A model generated the notes under the pieces. That model was not told the origin of the DNA. It searched no databases and saw only the letters and a list, made by a program, of their open reading frames with translations. 64,000 nt of DNA. It comes from Erwinia piriflorinigrans CFBP 5888 (GTDB taxonomy: Bacteria; Pseudomonadota; Gammaproteobacteria; Enterobacterales; Enterobacteriaceae). The first letter of the stretch is position 1, and the number at the start of each line of letters is the position of its first letter. The stretch spans positions 22,111 through 86,110 of the forward strand of contig NZ_CAHS01000004.1 of assembly GCF_001050515.1 (NCBI RefSeq). The letters are read 5' to 3'. Below, piece by piece: positions 1-11,339 of the stretch. The position numbers and the translations under genes are program-made.

Positions 1-387
1 GATCGTCAGGTCAACAGCGTGCAGCAGGCTCTGAAAATTGCGCAGCAGCATGGGTTTGAGCAGGCAAAAACGCAAACGCCTTCCGAACAGCTGCCAGACT
101 CGGAACTGTTCCTGCTTGGGCGCTCTCTGCTACAGGCGCGGCTGGAAAATCTGCTGTCCAGCGGCCCGTCTTACGGACTTGATTACGACCAAAACCGGGC
201 GATGATGATGACGCTGAACGTCGGGCCAACGCTGGTGAAATCATTCCAGACCTGGCGTTATTTACGTACCCCGGAAGAACCGGTGAAGCAAGACAGCCCG
301 CGCCGCGCGCTGCTTATGATGATGTGGGGCGCAGTGGGCGTGCTGGTCGGCGCTGGCACGGCGTTGGTTCGCCGTCCCCGTCGTTAA
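1..387 (+). CDS. wzzE: ECA polysaccharide chain-length modulator WzzE, 3' part only
   Basis: The gene is cut by the left window edge; the reading frame is open from base 1 to the stop at 385-387, so about 128 C-terminal residues are visible. WzzE is an inner-membrane co-polymerase that sets the modal chain length of enterobacterial common antigen (ECA) with WzyE. The visible part has a helical, Gln/Leu-rich periplasmic end and a C-terminal transmembrane segment ([20 protein letters not shown]) followed by an Arg-rich cytoplasmic tail, the usual end of Wzz proteins. It directly precedes wecB, as in E. coli. Identity rests on the C-terminal topology plus context. Confidence 0.9.
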   Translation, partial: DRQVNSVQQALKIAQQHGFEQAKTQTPSEQLPDSELFLLGRSLLQARLENLLSSGPSYGLDYDQNRAMMMTLNVGPTLVKSFQTWRYLRTPEEPVKQDSPRRALLMMMWGAVGVLVGAGTALVRRPRR

Positions 388-437
388 GTCTGTCGCAGAC
401 TCGTACAGTTAAACAATTTCGGATGAAGAGAGCAACG

Positions 438-1568
438 GTGAAAGTATTAACGGTTTTTGGCACGCGCCCTGAAGCGATAAAAATGGCACCTCTGGTGCAT
501 GCGCTGGCGCAGGATGACGAAATAGAGTCGCGCCTGTGCGTGACTGCGCAGCATCGTGAAATGCTCGATCAGGTGCTGCATTTGTTCTCCATCGTGCCGG
601 ATTACGATCTTAATATCATGCAGCCGGGTCAGGGATTGACCGAAATTACCAGCCGTATTCTTGCCGGGCTGAAAACAGTATTTGCTGATTTTACCCCTGA
701 TGTGGTGCTGGTTCACGGCGATACCACCACGACGCTGGCTGCCAGTTTGGCCGCTTTCTATCATCGTATTCCGGTTGGCCATGTGGAAGCAGGGCTGCGC
801 ACCGGCGATATCTGGTCTCCGTGGCCTGAAGAAGCAAACCGTACGCTGACGGGGCATCTGGCCAGCTATCACTTCACCCCGACCGCCAGCTCGCAGCAAA
901 ACCTGCTGCGCGAGAATCTCCCTGCTGAACGTATCTTCGTTACCGGTAATACGGTGATTGATGCGCTGTTTTGGGTGCGCGACCGGGCGTTAAGTGATGA
1001 TGCATTAAGAAACAGCCTTGCGGCACGTTACCCCTTCCTGTGTGCGGATAAAAAAATGATTTTGGTCACCGGACACCGACGTGAAAGCTTTGGCGATGGT
1101 TTTGAACGTATCTGCAACGCGTTGGCCGAGATTGCGCGCCTGCATCCGCAGGTACAAATCGTCTATCCGGTACATCTCAATCCCAACGTGAGTGAGCCGG
1201 TCAATCGCATTCTGCACGGAATTGATAACGTCATTCTTATTGAACCGCAGGAATACCTGCCGTTTGTCTGGTTGATGAATCGCGCCTGGCTGATCCTGAC
1301 TGACTCCGGCGGCATTCAGGAGGAAGCGCCCTCATTGGGCAAACCGGTGCTGGTGATGCGTGACGCCACCGAACGCCCTGAAGCGGTGGCTGCCGGTACG
1401 GTTCGCCTCGTTGGCACTGACGGCGCGAAAATCGTCAGTGAAGTGACCCGTCTGCTGACTGATGATGAAGCCTGGCAAGCCATGAGCCGCGCGCATAATC
1501 CTTACGGAGATGGGCTGGCCTGCCAGCGAATTGTGCAGGCACTGAAAAAAAATTGGACAACACTATGA
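438..1568 (+). CDS. wecB: UDP-N-acetylglucosamine 2-epimerase (non-hydrolysing)
   Basis: Cytoplasmic enzyme that converts UDP-GlcNAc to UDP-ManNAc, the first step towards the ManNAcA residue of ECA. The 376-residue product begins [15 protein letters not shown] and carries the epimerase family blocks [25 protein letters not shown] and [11 protein letters not shown] chose the GTG at 438, which gives the E. coli length and N-terminus and has a purine-rich GAAGAG stretch about 8 bases upstream; an in-frame ATG at 423 would add five residues. It overlaps wecC by four bases (ATGA), implying coupled translation. Confidence 0.95.
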   Translation: MKVLTVFGTRPEAIKMAPLVHALAQDDEIESRLCVTAQHREMLDQVLHLFSIVPDYDLNIMQPGQGLTEITSRILAGLKTVFADFTPDVVLVHGDTTTTLAASLAAFYHRIPVGHVEAGLRTGDIWSPWPEEANRTLTGHLASYHFTPTASSQQNLLRENLPAERIFVTGNTVIDALFWVRDRALSDDALRNSLAARYPFLCADKKMILVTGHRRESFGDGFERICNALAEIARLHPQVQIVYPVHLNPNVSEPVNRILHGIDNVILIEPQEYLPFVWLMNRAWLILTDSGGIQEEAPSLGKPVLVMRDATERPEAVAAGTVRLVGTDGAKIVSEVTRLLTDDEAWQAMSRAHNPYGDGLACQRIVQALKKNWTTL

Positions 1569-2827
1569 TCTTCAAAACTATTTCAGTGATCGGGCTGGGC
1601 TACATTGGCCTGCCCACCGCTGCGGCTTTTGCCTCCTGTCAAAGGCAGGTTATCGGCATTGATATCAAAGAGCACGCGGTTGCCACCATCAATCGCGGTG
1701 AGGTTCATTTCGCCGAACCGGATTTGGATCGTGTGGTGAAAGCGGCGGTAGAGGGCGGTTTCTTACGTGCTGCCACCCAGCCGCAGCCTGCTGATGCCTT
1801 TTTGATCGCCGTACCTACGCCATTCAGGGGCGAGCATCACCCGGATATGGCTTATGTCCAGGCGGCAGCTGAGTCCGTTGCGACGGTGCTGAAAAGGGGC
1901 GACCTGGTGATCCTTGAGTCTACCTCGCCGGTGGGTTCTACCGAGCAAATGGCGCAATGGATGGCGGCTGCCCGTCCGGATTTGACCTTCCCGCAGCAGG
2001 CAGGTGACGCTGCCGATATCCAGGTGGCATATTGCCCGGAACGTGTCCTGCCGGGACGGGTGATGGCTGAACTGCGCAAAAACGATCGGGTGATTGGCGG
2101 CATGACCGCCACCTGTTCGCAGCGGGCCAGCGAACTCTACAAACTTTTCGTAGAGGGCGAGTGCGTGGTGACTAACTCGCGTACGGCGGAGATGTGTAAG
2201 CTAACCGAAAACAGTTTCCGCGATGTGAATATTGCTTTCGCCAATGAGCTGTCGCTGATTTGTACCGAGCAGGGAATCAACGTCTGGGAATTAATCCGGC
2301 TGGCAAATCGCCATCCGCGCGTCAATATCCTGCAGCCGGGGCCTGGCGTTGGCGGTCACTGTATCGCCGTCGACCCGTGGTTTATCGTGGCTCAGAATCC
2401 CGATCTGGCGCGCCTGATCCGCACCGCGCGTGAAGTTAACGATGGTAAGCCGCATTGGGTGCTGGAGCAGGTACAGCGGCAGGTTGCCGATTGTCTGATG
2501 ACAAGCGATCGTCGTGGCAGCGAGCTGAAAATAGCCTGTCTTGGCCTGGCGTTTAAGCCCGATATTGATGATTTACGTGAAAGCCCGGCGGTACAGGTAA
2601 CCGAAATGATCGCCGCCTGGCATCAGGGGACGACGCTGGTGGTCGAGCCAAACGTACAGCAACTTCCCGCTGCATTGCAGGAAAAAGCTACGTTGGTCAC
2701 GCTGGACGAGGCGCTGCAACAGGCTGATGTGCTGGTGATGCTGGTCGATCACCGGCAGTTTAAGGCGGTCGATCCGTCTGTACTCACCCAACCGTGGATT
2801 GTTGATACTAAAGGGGTCTGGACATGA
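1565..2827 (+). CDS. wecC: UDP-N-acetyl-D-mannosamine dehydrogenase
   Basis: Two-step NAD-dependent oxidation of UDP-ManNAc to UDP-ManNAcA for ECA. The 420-residue protein has an N-terminal Rossmann motif ([12 protein letters not shown]), the block ESTSPVGST, the substrate/hinge block [17 protein letters not shown] with its Lys and Asn, and [14 protein letters not shown] with the catalytic Cys near residue 266. The ATG at 1565 overlaps the wecB stop (ATGA); an upstream in-frame ATG at 1553 would add four residues but does not fit the family N-terminus. The stop overlaps the rffG start in the same way. Confidence 0.96.
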   Translation: MIFKTISVIGLGYIGLPTAAAFASCQRQVIGIDIKEHAVATINRGEVHFAEPDLDRVVKAAVEGGFLRAATQPQPADAFLIAVPTPFRGEHHPDMAYVQAAAESVATVLKRGDLVILESTSPVGSTEQMAQWMAAARPDLTFPQQAGDAADIQVAYCPERVLPGRVMAELRKNDRVIGGMTATCSQRASELYKLFVEGECVVTNSRTAEMCKLTENSFRDVNIAFANELSLICTEQGINVWELIRLANRHPRVNILQPGPGVGGHCIAVDPWFIVAQNPDLARLIRTAREVNDGKPHWVLEQVQRQVADCLMTSDRRGSELKIACLGLAFKPDIDDLRESPAVQVTEMIAAWHQGTTLVVEPNVQQLPAALQEKATLVTLDEALQQADVLVMLVDHRQFKAVDPSVLTQPWIVDTKGVWT

Positions 2828-3897
2828 GGCGTATTCTGGTCACCGGAGGTGCCGGATTTATCGGCTCTGCCGTTGTCCGTCACATCTTATCTTCCACGCA
2901 GGATCAGGTTCTGGTGCTGGATAAGCTCAGCTATGCCGGCAATCTGGCCTCTTTAGATCCGGTTGCTGACAACCCGCGTTTCACCTTCAAAAAAGTGGAT
3001 ATCTGCGATCGCGCCGCGCTGGATGCGGCTATTGCGGCTTTTCAGCCTGAGCTTATCATGCATCTCGCGGCAGAAAGCCACGTTGACCGTTCCATTGATG
3101 GCCCGCTGGCGTTTGTTGAAACCAATGTTGTTGGCACCTATATGATGCTGGAAGCCGCCAGACATTATTGGGCGTCGCTGCCTGCACCAGAGAGATCGGC
3201 TTTCATTTTTCACCATATCTCTACCGATGAAGTTTTTGGCGATCTGGAAAACGAGACTGATTTCTTCACCGAAACCACGCCTTATGCCCCCAGCAGCCCC
3301 TATTCTGCGACGAAAGCGAGTAGCGATCATTTAGTGCGTGCCTGGCATCGGACTTATGGCCTGCCGGTGATCGTCACCAACTGCTCCAATAATTACGGGC
3401 CGTACCACTTCCCGGAAAAACTGATCCCTTTGATGATTATCAATGCGTTAGCGGGTAAGCCACTGCCGGTTTATGGCGATGGCGGGCAGATCCGCGACTG
3501 GCTGTTCGTTGATGACCATGCGCGTGCCCTTTATCGAGTGGTCACCACGGGTAAAGTGGGCGAAACCTATAATATCGGCGGACATAACCAACGGCGTAAT
3601 ATCGACGTTGTGGAAACACTGTGCGCATTGCTGGAAGAGCTGGCACCGGAGAAGCCGCGCGGCTTACTTTATTATCGCGACCTGATTACCCGCGTTGCCG
3701 ACAGGCCTGGTCACGATCGGCGCTATGCCATTGACGCAGGCAAAATTGAGCGCGAGCTTGGCTGGCGGCCGCAGGAAACCTTTGAAAGCGGTATGCGTAA
3801 AACCGTGAGCTGGTTTATTAATAATCCCGGCTGGTGGCAAGGTGTGCTGGATGGCAGCTACCGTGGTGAACGTCTGGGGTTATCCTCAGGACAATGA
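2824..3897 (+). CDS. rffG: dTDP-glucose 4,6-dehydratase, ECA type
   Basis: Makes dTDP-4-keto-6-deoxyglucose on the route to TDP-Fuc4NAc. The 357-residue extended SDR protein shows the nucleotide motif TGGAGFIG at the N-terminus, [11 protein letters not shown], the catalytic block STDEVFGDL with Asp-Glu, and the YxxxK pair in YSATKAS. It overlaps wecC by four bases and is followed 13 bases later by rffH, its pathway partner. An rfbB copy elsewhere in the genome is possible but irrelevant here, because context assigns this one to ECA. Confidence 0.95.
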   Translation: MRRILVTGGAGFIGSAVVRHILSSTQDQVLVLDKLSYAGNLASLDPVADNPRFTFKKVDICDRAALDAAIAAFQPELIMHLAAESHVDRSIDGPLAFVETNVVGTYMMLEAARHYWASLPAPERSAFIFHHISTDEVFGDLENETDFFTETTPYAPSSPYSATKASSDHLVRAWHRTYGLPVIVTNCSNNYGPYHFPEKLIPLMIINALAGKPLPVYGDGGQIRDWLFVDDHARALYRVVTTGKVGETYNIGGHNQRRNIDVVETLCALLEELAPEKPRGLLYYRDLITRVADRPGHDRRYAIDAGKIERELGWRPQETFESGMRKTVSWFINNPGWWQGVLDGSYRGERLGLSSGQ

Positions 3898-3910
3898 AGA
3901 GAGGTAGAGG

Positions 3911-4792
3911 ATGAAAGGTATCGTTCTTGCCGGTGGTACCGGTACGCGCCTGCACCCGATTACACGGGGGCTGTCCAAGCAGCTGCTGCCCATTTATGAC
4001 AAACCGATGATCTATTACCCGCTGTCGGTGCTGATGCTGGCGGGTATCCGTGACATTTTAATTATCACCACGCCGGAAGATAAACCGCACTATCAGCGGT
4101 TACTCGGTACGGGGCGGGAGTTCGGTATTCGACTTAGCTATGCCGAGCAGGCGACCCCTGATGGTCTGGCGCAGGCATTTATCCTCGGTGAGGCGTTTAT
4201 CGGCGGCGATAGCTGTTGTCTGGTACTGGGCGATAATATCTTCTTCGGCCAGGGGTTTAGCCCCAAGCTGAAGCAGGCGGTGGAAAATCCTGCGGGTGCG
4301 ACCGTGTTCGGCTATCAGGTGATGGACCCGGAACGTTTTGGCGTGGTGGAGTTTGACGAAAACTTCCGCGCTCTGTCGCTGGAAGAAAAACCCAGCCAGC
4401 CGAAGTCGCGCTGGGCGGTGACGGGCCTCTATTTCTATGACAATCGTGTGGTTGAGTTTGCCAAACGGGTGCGTCCGTCAGCGCGGGGTGAATTAGAAAT
4501 TACCTCCATTAATCAGATGTACTTGGACTGCGGTGAGCTGAACGTGCAGCTGCTGGGGCGAGGTTTTGCCTGGCTGGATACCGGGACGCATGACAGCCTG
4601 ATTGAAGCCAGCACCTTTGTGCAGACGGTAGAAAAACGTCAGGGATTCAAGATTGCCTGTTTGGAAGAGATCGGCTGGCGCAACGGCTGGCTGTCGGATG
4701 ATGAGGTGCGCCGCTCTGCGGCCGCGTTGGCGAAAACCGGCTACGGCCAGTACTTATCTGACTTGCTGCATGTCCGTCCACGCCAGTATTAA
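3911..4792 (+). CDS. rffH: Glucose-1-phosphate thymidylyltransferase, ECA type
   Basis: Forms dTDP-glucose from glucose-1-phosphate and dTTP, supplying RffG. The 293-residue length equals that of E. coli RffH. Motifs are the nucleotidyltransferase signature GGTGTRLHP near residue 8, the base-binding block [16 protein letters not shown], the metal-binding LGDNIFFG and the sugar-binding [13 protein letters not shown] at 3901-3907 gives a good ribosome site. Its last 23 bases overlap the start of wecD. Confidence 0.95.
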   Translation: MKGIVLAGGTGTRLHPITRGLSKQLLPIYDKPMIYYPLSVLMLAGIRDILIITTPEDKPHYQRLLGTGREFGIRLSYAEQATPDGLAQAFILGEAFIGGDSCCLVLGDNIFFGQGFSPKLKQAVENPAGATVFGYQVMDPERFGVVEFDENFRALSLEEKPSQPKSRWAVTGLYFYDNRVVEFAKRVRPSARGELEITSINQMYLDCGELNVQLLGRGFAWLDTGTHDSLIEASTFVQTVEKRQGFKIACLEEIGWRNGWLSDDEVRRSAAALAKTGYGQYLSDLLHVRPRQY

Positions 4793-5468
4793 GCCCCTTG
4801 AGTGGGAAAGCGCCTTTTTTGGTCGCCGCTGTGCACTGCTAGAGCTGAAAGGCGATAGCGTGCTGGATGCGGCACGGCTGAATGACTGGGATCTGGTGCA
4901 GGTTAAAGTAATGGCGCAGCAGAGTGCTGAACTGGACGCGTTGAGCGCGCTGGGTTTTCGCCTGGTGGAAGGGGAAGCAGACTGCGTGTTGGGCATTGCT
5001 GCGGTTGAGCGCCCGGCCGGTATCCGAATCGCTCGCGTTGAGCATATCCCGCAGCTGCGCCATGCGGCGGCAGAACTCTTCACCTACAGCCGCTTTCGTT
5101 CCCCGTGGTTTGCTGTCGGCGACAGTGGGCGCTTTTACGCGCAGTGGATAGAGAATGCCGTGCGCGGCACCTTTGACCACCAGTGTCTGTTGGCGGTGGA
5201 TGAAAAGGGCGCAATGCAGGGTTTTGTCTCGTTGCGAGAATTACCTGACGGCACGGGGCGTATTGGACTGCTGGCCGTGTTGCCAGAGTCTCAGGGGCTA
5301 GGCATCGGGCAGCGGCTAATGAATGCCGCCAATGACTGGTGCCGGGCCCGTCGTCTCACACGACTTCACGTTGCGACACAGTTGGGTAACCTGTCCGCGC
5401 TGCGCCTCTATCTGCGCTGCGGGGGCGTCATTGAACGTACCGCCTATTGGCTATACAGGGAAATATGA
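4770..5468 (+). CDS. wecD: dTDP-4-amino-4,6-dideoxy-D-galactose N-acetyltransferase
   Basis: Acetylates TDP-4-amino-4,6-dideoxygalactose to TDP-Fuc4NAc using acetyl-CoA. The 232-residue protein is a GNAT fold: the C-terminal half carries the acetyl-CoA pyrophosphate loop ([13 protein letters not shown]), and the block [20 protein letters not shown] is typical of WecD. The start at ATG 4770 ([13 protein letters not shown]) aligns with the family N-terminus and lies 23 bases inside rffH. It is eight residues longer than E. coli WecD and retains an intact acetyl-CoA loop. Also called rffC. Confidence 0.93.
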   Translation: MSVHASIKPLEWESAFFGRRCALLELKGDSVLDAARLNDWDLVQVKVMAQQSAELDALSALGFRLVEGEADCVLGIAAVERPAGIRIARVEHIPQLRHAAAELFTYSRFRSPWFAVGDSGRFYAQWIENAVRGTFDHQCLLAVDEKGAMQGFVSLRELPDGTGRIGLLAVLPESQGLGIGQRLMNAANDWCRARRLTRLHVATQLGNLSALRLYLRCGGVIERTAYWLYREI

Positions 5469-6598
5469 TGATTCCGTTTAACGCCCCACCCGTGGTGGGC
5501 ACTGAAATAGAATACATGCAGTCAGCCATAAGCAGCGGGAAGCTGTGCGGTGACGGTGGTTTTACCCACCGCTGCCAGCAGTGGATGGAGCAGCGTTTTG
5601 GCAGCCATAAAGTGTTGCTGACCCCATCCTGTACCGCTTCGCTGGAAATGGCGGCGATCCTGCTGGATATCCAGCCCGGTGATGAAGTGATTATGCCGAG
5701 CTATACCTTCGTCTCTACCGCCAATGCGTTTGTCCTGCGTGGTGCCATCATCGTGTTTGTCGACGTACGCCCAGACACGATGAACATAGATGAAAAGCTG
5801 ATTGAAGCGGCCATCACAGAAAAAACCAAAGCGATTGTCCCGGTGCATTATGCTGGCGTGGCCTGCGAGATGGACACCATTATGGCGCTGGCGGAAAAGT
5901 ATCGGTTATGGGTAGTTGAGGATGCTGCACAGGGTGTGATGTCGACCTATAAAGGTCGTGCTCTGGGAACTATTGGTCACATTGGCTGCTTCAGTTTCCA
6001 TGAAACGAAAAACTATACCGCCGGTGGGGAAGGGGGGGCGACGCTTGTCAATGAGGTTACGCTGGTTGAGCGAGCTGAGATCATCCGCGAGAAAGGCACT
6101 AACCGCAGCCAGTTTTTCCGTGGGCAGGTGGATAAGTACACCTGGCGCGATATCGGCTCCAGCTACCTGATGGCCGATTTGCAGGCGGCTTATCTCTGGG
6201 CGCAGTTGGACATGGCGGAAGCGGTAAACCAGCAGAGGCTGCGCCTGTGGCAAAATTACCATGATGCACTGCAACCCATTGCCGCACGAGGGCGTATCAC
6301 GCTTCCCACCCTACCTGCTGATTGCGAGCACAATGCACATATGTTCTGGCTGAAACTGCGCGATGGCTGCGATCGCAGCGCGCTGATTGCCTGGCTGAAA
6401 GAAGCGGAAATCCTTGCCGTGTTTCACTATATTCCGCTGCACAGTTCTCCTGCCGGACAGCGTTTTGGTCGCTTCAGCGGTGAGGATCGCTATACGCAGC
6501 AGGAGAGCGATCGGCTGCTGCGTCTGCCGCTCTTTTATAATCTCTCCGACAGCGATCAGAAAACGGTGATCGGCTCTTTATTAAGCTATTTCTCCTGA
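5468..6598 (+). CDS. wecE: dTDP-4-amino-4,6-dideoxygalactose transaminase
   Basis: PLP-dependent sugar aminotransferase that makes TDP-4-amino-4,6-dideoxygalactose from the RffG product with glutamate. The 376-residue protein belongs to the DegT/DnrJ/EryC1 family; the PLP Schiff-base lysine is K181 in FHETKNYTAGGEGG, and EDAAQG supplies the pyridine-nitrogen Asp. Two adjacent ATGs, 5465 and 5468, overlap the wecD stop. I prefer 5468 because GGG at 5458-5460 is then spaced seven bases away and the protein begins MIPFNAPP as in E. coli. Confidence 0.95.
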   Translation: MIPFNAPPVVGTEIEYMQSAISSGKLCGDGGFTHRCQQWMEQRFGSHKVLLTPSCTASLEMAAILLDIQPGDEVIMPSYTFVSTANAFVLRGAIIVFVDVRPDTMNIDEKLIEAAITEKTKAIVPVHYAGVACEMDTIMALAEKYRLWVVEDAAQGVMSTYKGRALGTIGHIGCFSFHETKNYTAGGEGGATLVNEVTLVERAEIIREKGTNRSQFFRGQVDKYTWRDIGSSYLMADLQAAYLWAQLDMAEAVNQQRLRLWQNYHDALQPIAARGRITLPTLPADCEHNAHMFWLKLRDGCDRSALIAWLKEAEILAVFHYIPLHSSPAGQRFGRFSGEDRYTQQESDRLLRLPLFYNLSDSDQKTVIGSLLSYFS

Positions 6599-6599
6599 T

Positions 6600-7850
6600 A
6601 TGTCACTGGCGAGAGCATCAATGTGGACGGCGGCTTCCACGCTGGTAAAAATTGTCGCCGGACTGCTGGTGGTGAAGATGCTGGCGGTCTCTTACGGACC
6701 GGCCGGCGTCGGGCAGGCGGGAAATTTCCGTCAGTTGATTACCGTGCTGGGAGTACTGGCCGGGGCGGGTATTTTCAACGGCGTCACTAAATACGTGGCG
6801 CAGTATCAGCAGCAGCCCGCGCAGCTGCGTGCGGTTGTCGGTACCGCGTCGTCAATGGTGCTGGGGTTCTCGGTCCTGATGGGGCTGGTCTTTTTAATGT
6901 TTGCTGCGCCAATCAGCCGGGCGCTGTTCGGCAACGACCAATATCAGCAGGTGATCCGCATCGTTGCGTTTCTGCAAATGGGGATCGCCTGGGCCAATCT
7001 GGCGCTGGCGCTGATGAAGGGCTTTCGCGATGCCGCCGGCAACGCGATTGCCCTGATTGTCGGCAGCCTGATCGGCGTTGCCGCATGGTTTGTCTGCTAC
7101 TGGCTGGGGGGCTACAGCGGTGCGCTGGTTGGACTGGCGATGGTGCCTGCGCTGGTGGTGGTGCCTGCTTTTGTTTTGCTGGCGCGGCGCGACCGCCTGC
7201 CCATGAACTATCTGTTACCCCGCTGGCGGCCGGAGTATGTTCGCAGCTTGGGGAAGTTCACTTTGATGGCGCTTATCACCGCCGTCACGTTGCCAGTGGC
7301 CTGGATGATGATGCGTAACCTGCTGGCGCAGCATGCCGGATGGCAGCAGGTGGGACTGTGGCAGGGGGTCAGCAGTATCTCGGATGCCTGGTTGCAATTT
7401 ATTACCGCGTCTTTCAGCGTCTGGCTGCTGCCCACTCTGGCGCGCCTACAGCATAAGGCGGATCTGACGCGCGAAATCGTTAAGGCTCTGCGCTTCGTGT
7501 TACCGCTAGTGGCGGCTGTGGCCTTTGCCGTCTGGCTGCTACGCGATTTTGCCATCTGGCTGCTGTTCTCCAGCGAGTTTCACGCCATGCGCGATCTGTT
7601 TGTCTGGCAGCTAATTGGCGATGTGCTCAAAGTGGGCTGTTACGTGTTTGGTTATCTGGTGATCGCCAAAGCCTCACTGCGTTTTTATCTCCTGACGGAA
7701 GTGAGCCAGTTTGTACTGCTTAGCGGATTTTCCCGTTGGCTGATCCCGCTGCATGGCGCAACAGGGGCGGCTCAGGCCTACATGGCGACCTATATCGCTT
7801 ATTTTGCACTCTGTGCTGGCGTTTTTATTATTTATCGTAGAAGAGTATGA
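6600..7850 (+). CDS. wzxE: ECA lipid III flippase WzxE
   Basis: Inner-membrane polysaccharide flippase of the MOP superfamily that moves undecaprenyl-PP-linked ECA trisaccharide (lipid III) to the periplasmic face. The 416-residue protein is almost entirely hydrophobic with about a dozen predicted membrane helices, starting MSLARASMWTAASTLVKIVAGLLVVK, with scattered Arg/Lys as expected inside MOP transporters. It starts one base after the wecE stop and overlaps wecF by four bases. Confidence 0.94.
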   Translation: MSLARASMWTAASTLVKIVAGLLVVKMLAVSYGPAGVGQAGNFRQLITVLGVLAGAGIFNGVTKYVAQYQQQPAQLRAVVGTASSMVLGFSVLMGLVFLMFAAPISRALFGNDQYQQVIRIVAFLQMGIAWANLALALMKGFRDAAGNAIALIVGSLIGVAAWFVCYWLGGYSGALVGLAMVPALVVVPAFVLLARRDRLPMNYLLPRWRPEYVRSLGKFTLMALITAVTLPVAWMMMRNLLAQHAGWQQVGLWQGVSSISDAWLQFITASFSVWLLPTLARLQHKADLTREIVKALRFVLPLVAAVAFAVWLLRDFAIWLLFSSEFHAMRDLFVWQLIGDVLKVGCYVFGYLVIAKASLRFYLLTEVSQFVLLSGFSRWLIPLHGATGAAQAYMATYIAYFALCAGVFIIYRRRV

Positions 7851-8923
7851 CCACAGTAATTCACCTTTTAGGCTCAGATATTCCGCACCATAACCAGACG
7901 GTGCTGAATTTCTTCAGCCAGACCTTATACGACGAGGTGCCCACGGCGGCGGCGCGTCAGTTTTGGCTGGTCAGTGGGCAGTCAGAACAGATAAATCAGT
8001 TTCCCCGGCTGAATATCCGCGTCTTTGCCGATAAATCGGCACTGGCCAGCGCCGTGATTGACGCCGCACGCCAGCAGCGCAAGCTGCGCTTCTTTTGTCA
8101 CGGCCAGTTCAATTTGCGTCTGTGGCTTGCTCTCCTGTCTGGCAAACTCCGGCGCAACCAGGTTTACTGGCATATCTGGGGAGCCGATCTGTATGAAGAT
8201 GCGGCAGGGCTGAAATTTCAGCTGTTTTACCTGATGCGGCGGCTGGCGCAAAAACGCGTGGCGCATGTGTTCGCCACGCGCGGCGATATTAACCATTTTC
8301 ACCAGCGCAACTCGCAGATCCCGGCATCGCTGCTCTATTTTCCTACCCGCCTGGCACAGCATGTCGCGGCCAGCGGGCAGCCGGATGGACCATTGACCAT
8401 TCTGCTCGGGAATTCGGGAGATGCCAGCAATCGCCATATTCAGGCCCTGCAGGAAATTCATCAGCAGTTTGGCGCGGGGGTTAAGGTGGTCGTGCCGTTG
8501 GGATACCCACCCAATAATGAAACCTACATCCAGCGCGTGCGTGAAACCGCTGACGATTTGTTTGCGCCAGGAGACGTGCAGCTACTGACGGAAAAGCTGG
8601 CATTCAGTGATTACTTACAGCTGCTCAGCCGTTGCCATCTGGGCTACTTTATTTTTCAACGTCAGCAGGGCATTGGCACGCTCTGCCTGCTGATGCAGGC
8701 GAATGTGCCTTTTGTACTCAGTCGCAAAAATCCTTTCTGGCAGGATTTGGTCGAACAACAGGTGCCGGTGCTGTTTAATAGTGACCGACTGGATACGGCA
8801 ACGATAAATGAGGCCCGGCGCCAGATGCAGCAGGTCGATAAAAAACAGGTCGCCTTTTTCGAACCGAGCTATCTGGCGGGCTGGCGGCAGGCATTGCATC
8901 TGGTAGAAGGAGATAACGCATGA
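7847..8923 (+). CDS. wecF: TDP-Fuc4NAc:lipid II Fuc4NAc transferase
   Basis: Peripheral glycosyltransferase (GT56 family) that adds Fuc4NAc to lipid II to complete the ECA trisaccharide lipid III. The protein has 358 residues. Recognisable family features are [10 protein letters not shown], the central [12 protein letters not shown] block typical of WecF, and [27 protein letters not shown]. It has no membrane helix, in line with a cytoplasmic-face enzyme. It overlaps wzxE and wzyE by four bases at each end. Also called rffT. Confidence 0.94.
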   Translation: MTTVIHLLGSDIPHHNQTVLNFFSQTLYDEVPTAAARQFWLVSGQSEQINQFPRLNIRVFADKSALASAVIDAARQQRKLRFFCHGQFNLRLWLALLSGKLRRNQVYWHIWGADLYEDAAGLKFQLFYLMRRLAQKRVAHVFATRGDINHFHQRNSQIPASLLYFPTRLAQHVAASGQPDGPLTILLGNSGDASNRHIQALQEIHQQFGAGVKVVVPLGYPPNNETYIQRVRETADDLFAPGDVQLLTEKLAFSDYLQLLSRCHLGYFIFQRQQGIGTLCLLMQANVPFVLSRKNPFWQDLVEQQVPVLFNSDRLDTATINEARRQMQQVDKKQVAFFEPSYLAGWRQALHLVEGDNA

Positions 8924-10272
8924 CGTTATTACAGTTCGCTGGCTTGCTGCTGGTCTGGCTGGTGTGCTGCGGCTTTATCCTTACGCTGACCTGGCGTGAA
9001 TTCCGTCGTGTACGCTTTAACTTTAACGTGTTCTTTTCGATGCTGTTCTTGCTGACGTTCTTCTTCGGCTTTCCACTGACGTGCACGTTGGTCTTTGGCT
9101 TTGATGTCGAGGTGGTTCCGGCGGAGTATCTGTTGCAGGCGCTGCTTTCGGCAGGCTGTTTTTACGCTATCTACTACGTCACCTACAAAACCCGTCTGCG
9201 AAAACGCCATCGCGCTCCGTCTCGTCCGGCATTTACCATTAATCGCATTGAGGCGCACCTGAGCTGGATGATCATGGCGCTGGTGGCCTTAGTCACCGTG
9301 AGTGTGTTCTTCCTGCACAATGGCTTCCTACTGTTTAAGCTGCAAAAATACAGTCAAATCTTCTCGGCTGACGTCTCCGGCGTGGCGCTGAAACGCTTTT
9401 TCTATTTCTTCATTCCGGCCATGCTGGTGGTCTATTTTCTCCAGCAGAATATGCGCAGCTGGCTGCTGTTCCTGGTCGGCACCGTGGGGTTTGGCCTGTT
9501 AACCTATGCCATCGTCGGCGGTACGCGCGCCAATATTATTATCGCCTTCGCTCTGTTTTTGTTTATTGGCATTATTCGTGGCTGGATAACACTCTGGATG
9601 CTGGCTTTAGCCGGCGTCGGGGCGATTGTCGCCATGTTCTGGCTGGCGCTGAAGCGCTATAACCTTGACGTTAGCGGTTCGCAGGCATTTTACACCTTCC
9701 TCTATCTGACGCGGGATACCTTCTCGCCGTGGGAAAACCTGGGCCTGCTGCTGCAAAACTACGACAAGATTGATTTCCAGGGCCTGGCACCGATCTGGCG
9801 TGATTTCTATGTGTTTATCCCAAGCTGGCTATGGCATGGAAGACCTTCTGTGGTTCTCAATAGTGCTAATTACTTTACCTGGGATGTGCTGGATAACCAT
9901 TCTGGCCTGGCTATCTCTCCCACGCTGATCGGTTCGTTAGTGGTCATGGGCGGCGCGCTGTTTATTATGCTGGGAGCCGTCATGGTGGGACTGATTATCA
10001 AATGGTTCGACTGGCTGTATGAAAAAGGTCGTCAGGAACAGAACCGCTATAAAGCGGCTATCCTGCAAAGTTTTTGCTTCGGCGCGGTCTTTAATATGAT
10101 TGTGCTGGCGCGTGAGGGTTTAGATGCGTTTGCTTCTCGCGTGGTCTTTTTCTGCGTTATTTTTGCTGCCTGTGTGCTGGTGGCTAAACTGCTTTATTGG
10201 TTGCTCGACAGTGCCGGACTGGTGCGCTCTCGGCCCAGTCTTAAACACTGCTTTGTAGGGAATGAATCATGA
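8920..10272 (+). CDS. wzyE: ECA polymerase WzyE
   Basis: Inner-membrane polymerase joining ECA trisaccharide repeats in the periplasm, partnered with WzzE and WzxE. At 450 residues it equals the E. coli protein. It has about 11 hydrophobic segments and a large periplasmic loop around residues 230-330 containing [21 protein letters not shown] and [22 protein letters not shown], characteristic of WzyE. Coupled by four-base overlaps to wecF and wecG. Confidence 0.94.
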   Translation: MTLLQFAGLLLVWLVCCGFILTLTWREFRRVRFNFNVFFSMLFLLTFFFGFPLTCTLVFGFDVEVVPAEYLLQALLSAGCFYAIYYVTYKTRLRKRHRAPSRPAFTINRIEAHLSWMIMALVALVTVSVFFLHNGFLLFKLQKYSQIFSADVSGVALKRFFYFFIPAMLVVYFLQQNMRSWLLFLVGTVGFGLLTYAIVGGTRANIIIAFALFLFIGIIRGWITLWMLALAGVGAIVAMFWLALKRYNLDVSGSQAFYTFLYLTRDTFSPWENLGLLLQNYDKIDFQGLAPIWRDFYVFIPSWLWHGRPSVVLNSANYFTWDVLDNHSGLAISPTLIGSLVVMGGALFIMLGAVMVGLIIKWFDWLYEKGRQEQNRYKAAILQSFCFGAVFNMIVLAREGLDAFASRVVFFCVIFAACVLVAKLLYWLLDSAGLVRSRPSLKHCFVGNES

Positions 10273-11009
10273 GTGCCTCTGCCATCGTGCCGCAGTATCA
10301 GATACGTGGTCTAACCCTGTCAGGCTTTGCCGATATGGCGCAGTTTGTGGATTACCTCAATCAGCAGGGAGAGTTGAAAAAAGGCACGCTGGTGGCCATC
10401 AATGCGGAGAAAGTGTTGACCGCTGAAGCCAATCCTGCGGTTTATCAACTGCTGAATGAGGCAGAGTACAAATATGCCGACGGCATCAGCATCGTGCGTT
10501 CCATCCGTAAAAAGTATCCGCAGGCCAAGGTATCGCGTATTGCCGGTGCCGATTTGTGGGAGGCTCTGATGGAGCGCGCCGGACATGAAGGCACGCCGGT
10601 GTTTCTGGTGGGAGGTCGGCCTGAGATCCTCGCCAAGACGGCAGATAAGCTCAGTACGCAGTGGAATGTCAATATTGTCGGTTCACAGGATGGCTTTTTC
10701 ACGCCGGACGAACGTGAGGCGCTGTTTGCGCGCATCAAGGCCAGCGGTGCGCGGCTTATTACTGTTGCTATGGGGTCTCCGCGTCAGGAGATGCTGATGC
10801 AGGCTTGTAAGGCCGTTTATCCTGATGCGCTATATATGGGGGTGGGGGGAACCTACGATGTGTTCACCGGGCAGGTGAAGCGTGCGCCCAGGATTTGGCA
10901 AAAGATGGGGCTGGAATGGCTTTATCGCCTGATTTTGCAGCCTTCACGCCTCAAACGTCAGCTTGGTCTACTGAAATACCTCAACTATCACTGGCGTGGA
11001 GACCTTTGA
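10269..11009 (+). CDS. wecG: UDP-ManNAcA transferase (lipid II synthase)
   Basis: Adds ManNAcA to undecaprenyl-PP-GlcNAc (lipid I), giving lipid II. The 246-residue protein belongs to the WecG/TagA/CpsF family (GT26), with the diagnostic blocks [41 protein letters not shown] and MGSPRQE, plus [17 protein letters not shown] near the end. It is the last gene of the ECA operon; no strong intrinsic terminator follows it. In E. coli yifK comes next, but here the tRNA operon follows directly. Also called rffM. Confidence 0.95.
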   Translation: MSASAIVPQYQIRGLTLSGFADMAQFVDYLNQQGELKKGTLVAINAEKVLTAEANPAVYQLLNEAEYKYADGISIVRSIRKKYPQAKVSRIAGADLWEALMERAGHEGTPVFLVGGRPEILAKTADKLSTQWNVNIVGSQDGFFTPDEREALFARIKASGARLITVAMGSPRQEMLMQACKAVYPDALYMGVGGTYDVFTGQVKRAPRIWQKMGLEWLYRLILQPSRLKRQLGLLKYLNYHWRGDL

Positions 11010-11137
11010 CCGGCGGTGTATTTGTTCACTCCACGGCGTATAAGCGCTGTTTTCGCAGCAAAAAGCACAAAAAACGCTGCGACTTTAGACGGAATGCACA
11101 AAGCGTAAGCAAACGCGTTTTTTTGTGAAAAAAGCAC

Positions 11138-11166
11138 TGGACAGGTAGGGCTCTCGCCCGTAGTAT
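11138..11166 (+). promoter_or_regulatory. Promoter of the tRNA operon
   Basis: A -35 TGGACA (11138-11143), a 17-base spacer and a -10 TAGTAT (11161-11166) lie 21 bases before the mature tRNA-Arg end. The GC-rich stretch after the -10 (GCACATCCGC) resembles the discriminators of stringently controlled stable-RNA promoters. An A/T-rich run at 11120-11135 could act as an UP element. Prediction from sequence only. Confidence 0.7.
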
Positions 11167-11187
11167 GCACATCCGCAACGGCGCTAC

Positions 11188-11264
<77 letters not shown>

Positions 11265-11339
11265 TTAATTTTGTGCGCAAGAGCTGCGGTGGTAACACTT
11301 ACCGCGTTAGTAAGAAGTAAGGTTGTTCTGGTAGTAGTG

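Noticed and set aside
4754..5083. Minus-strand frames opposite wecD and many other genes
   Set aside because: They are antisense to well-recognised genes in GC-rich codon context and show no family features.
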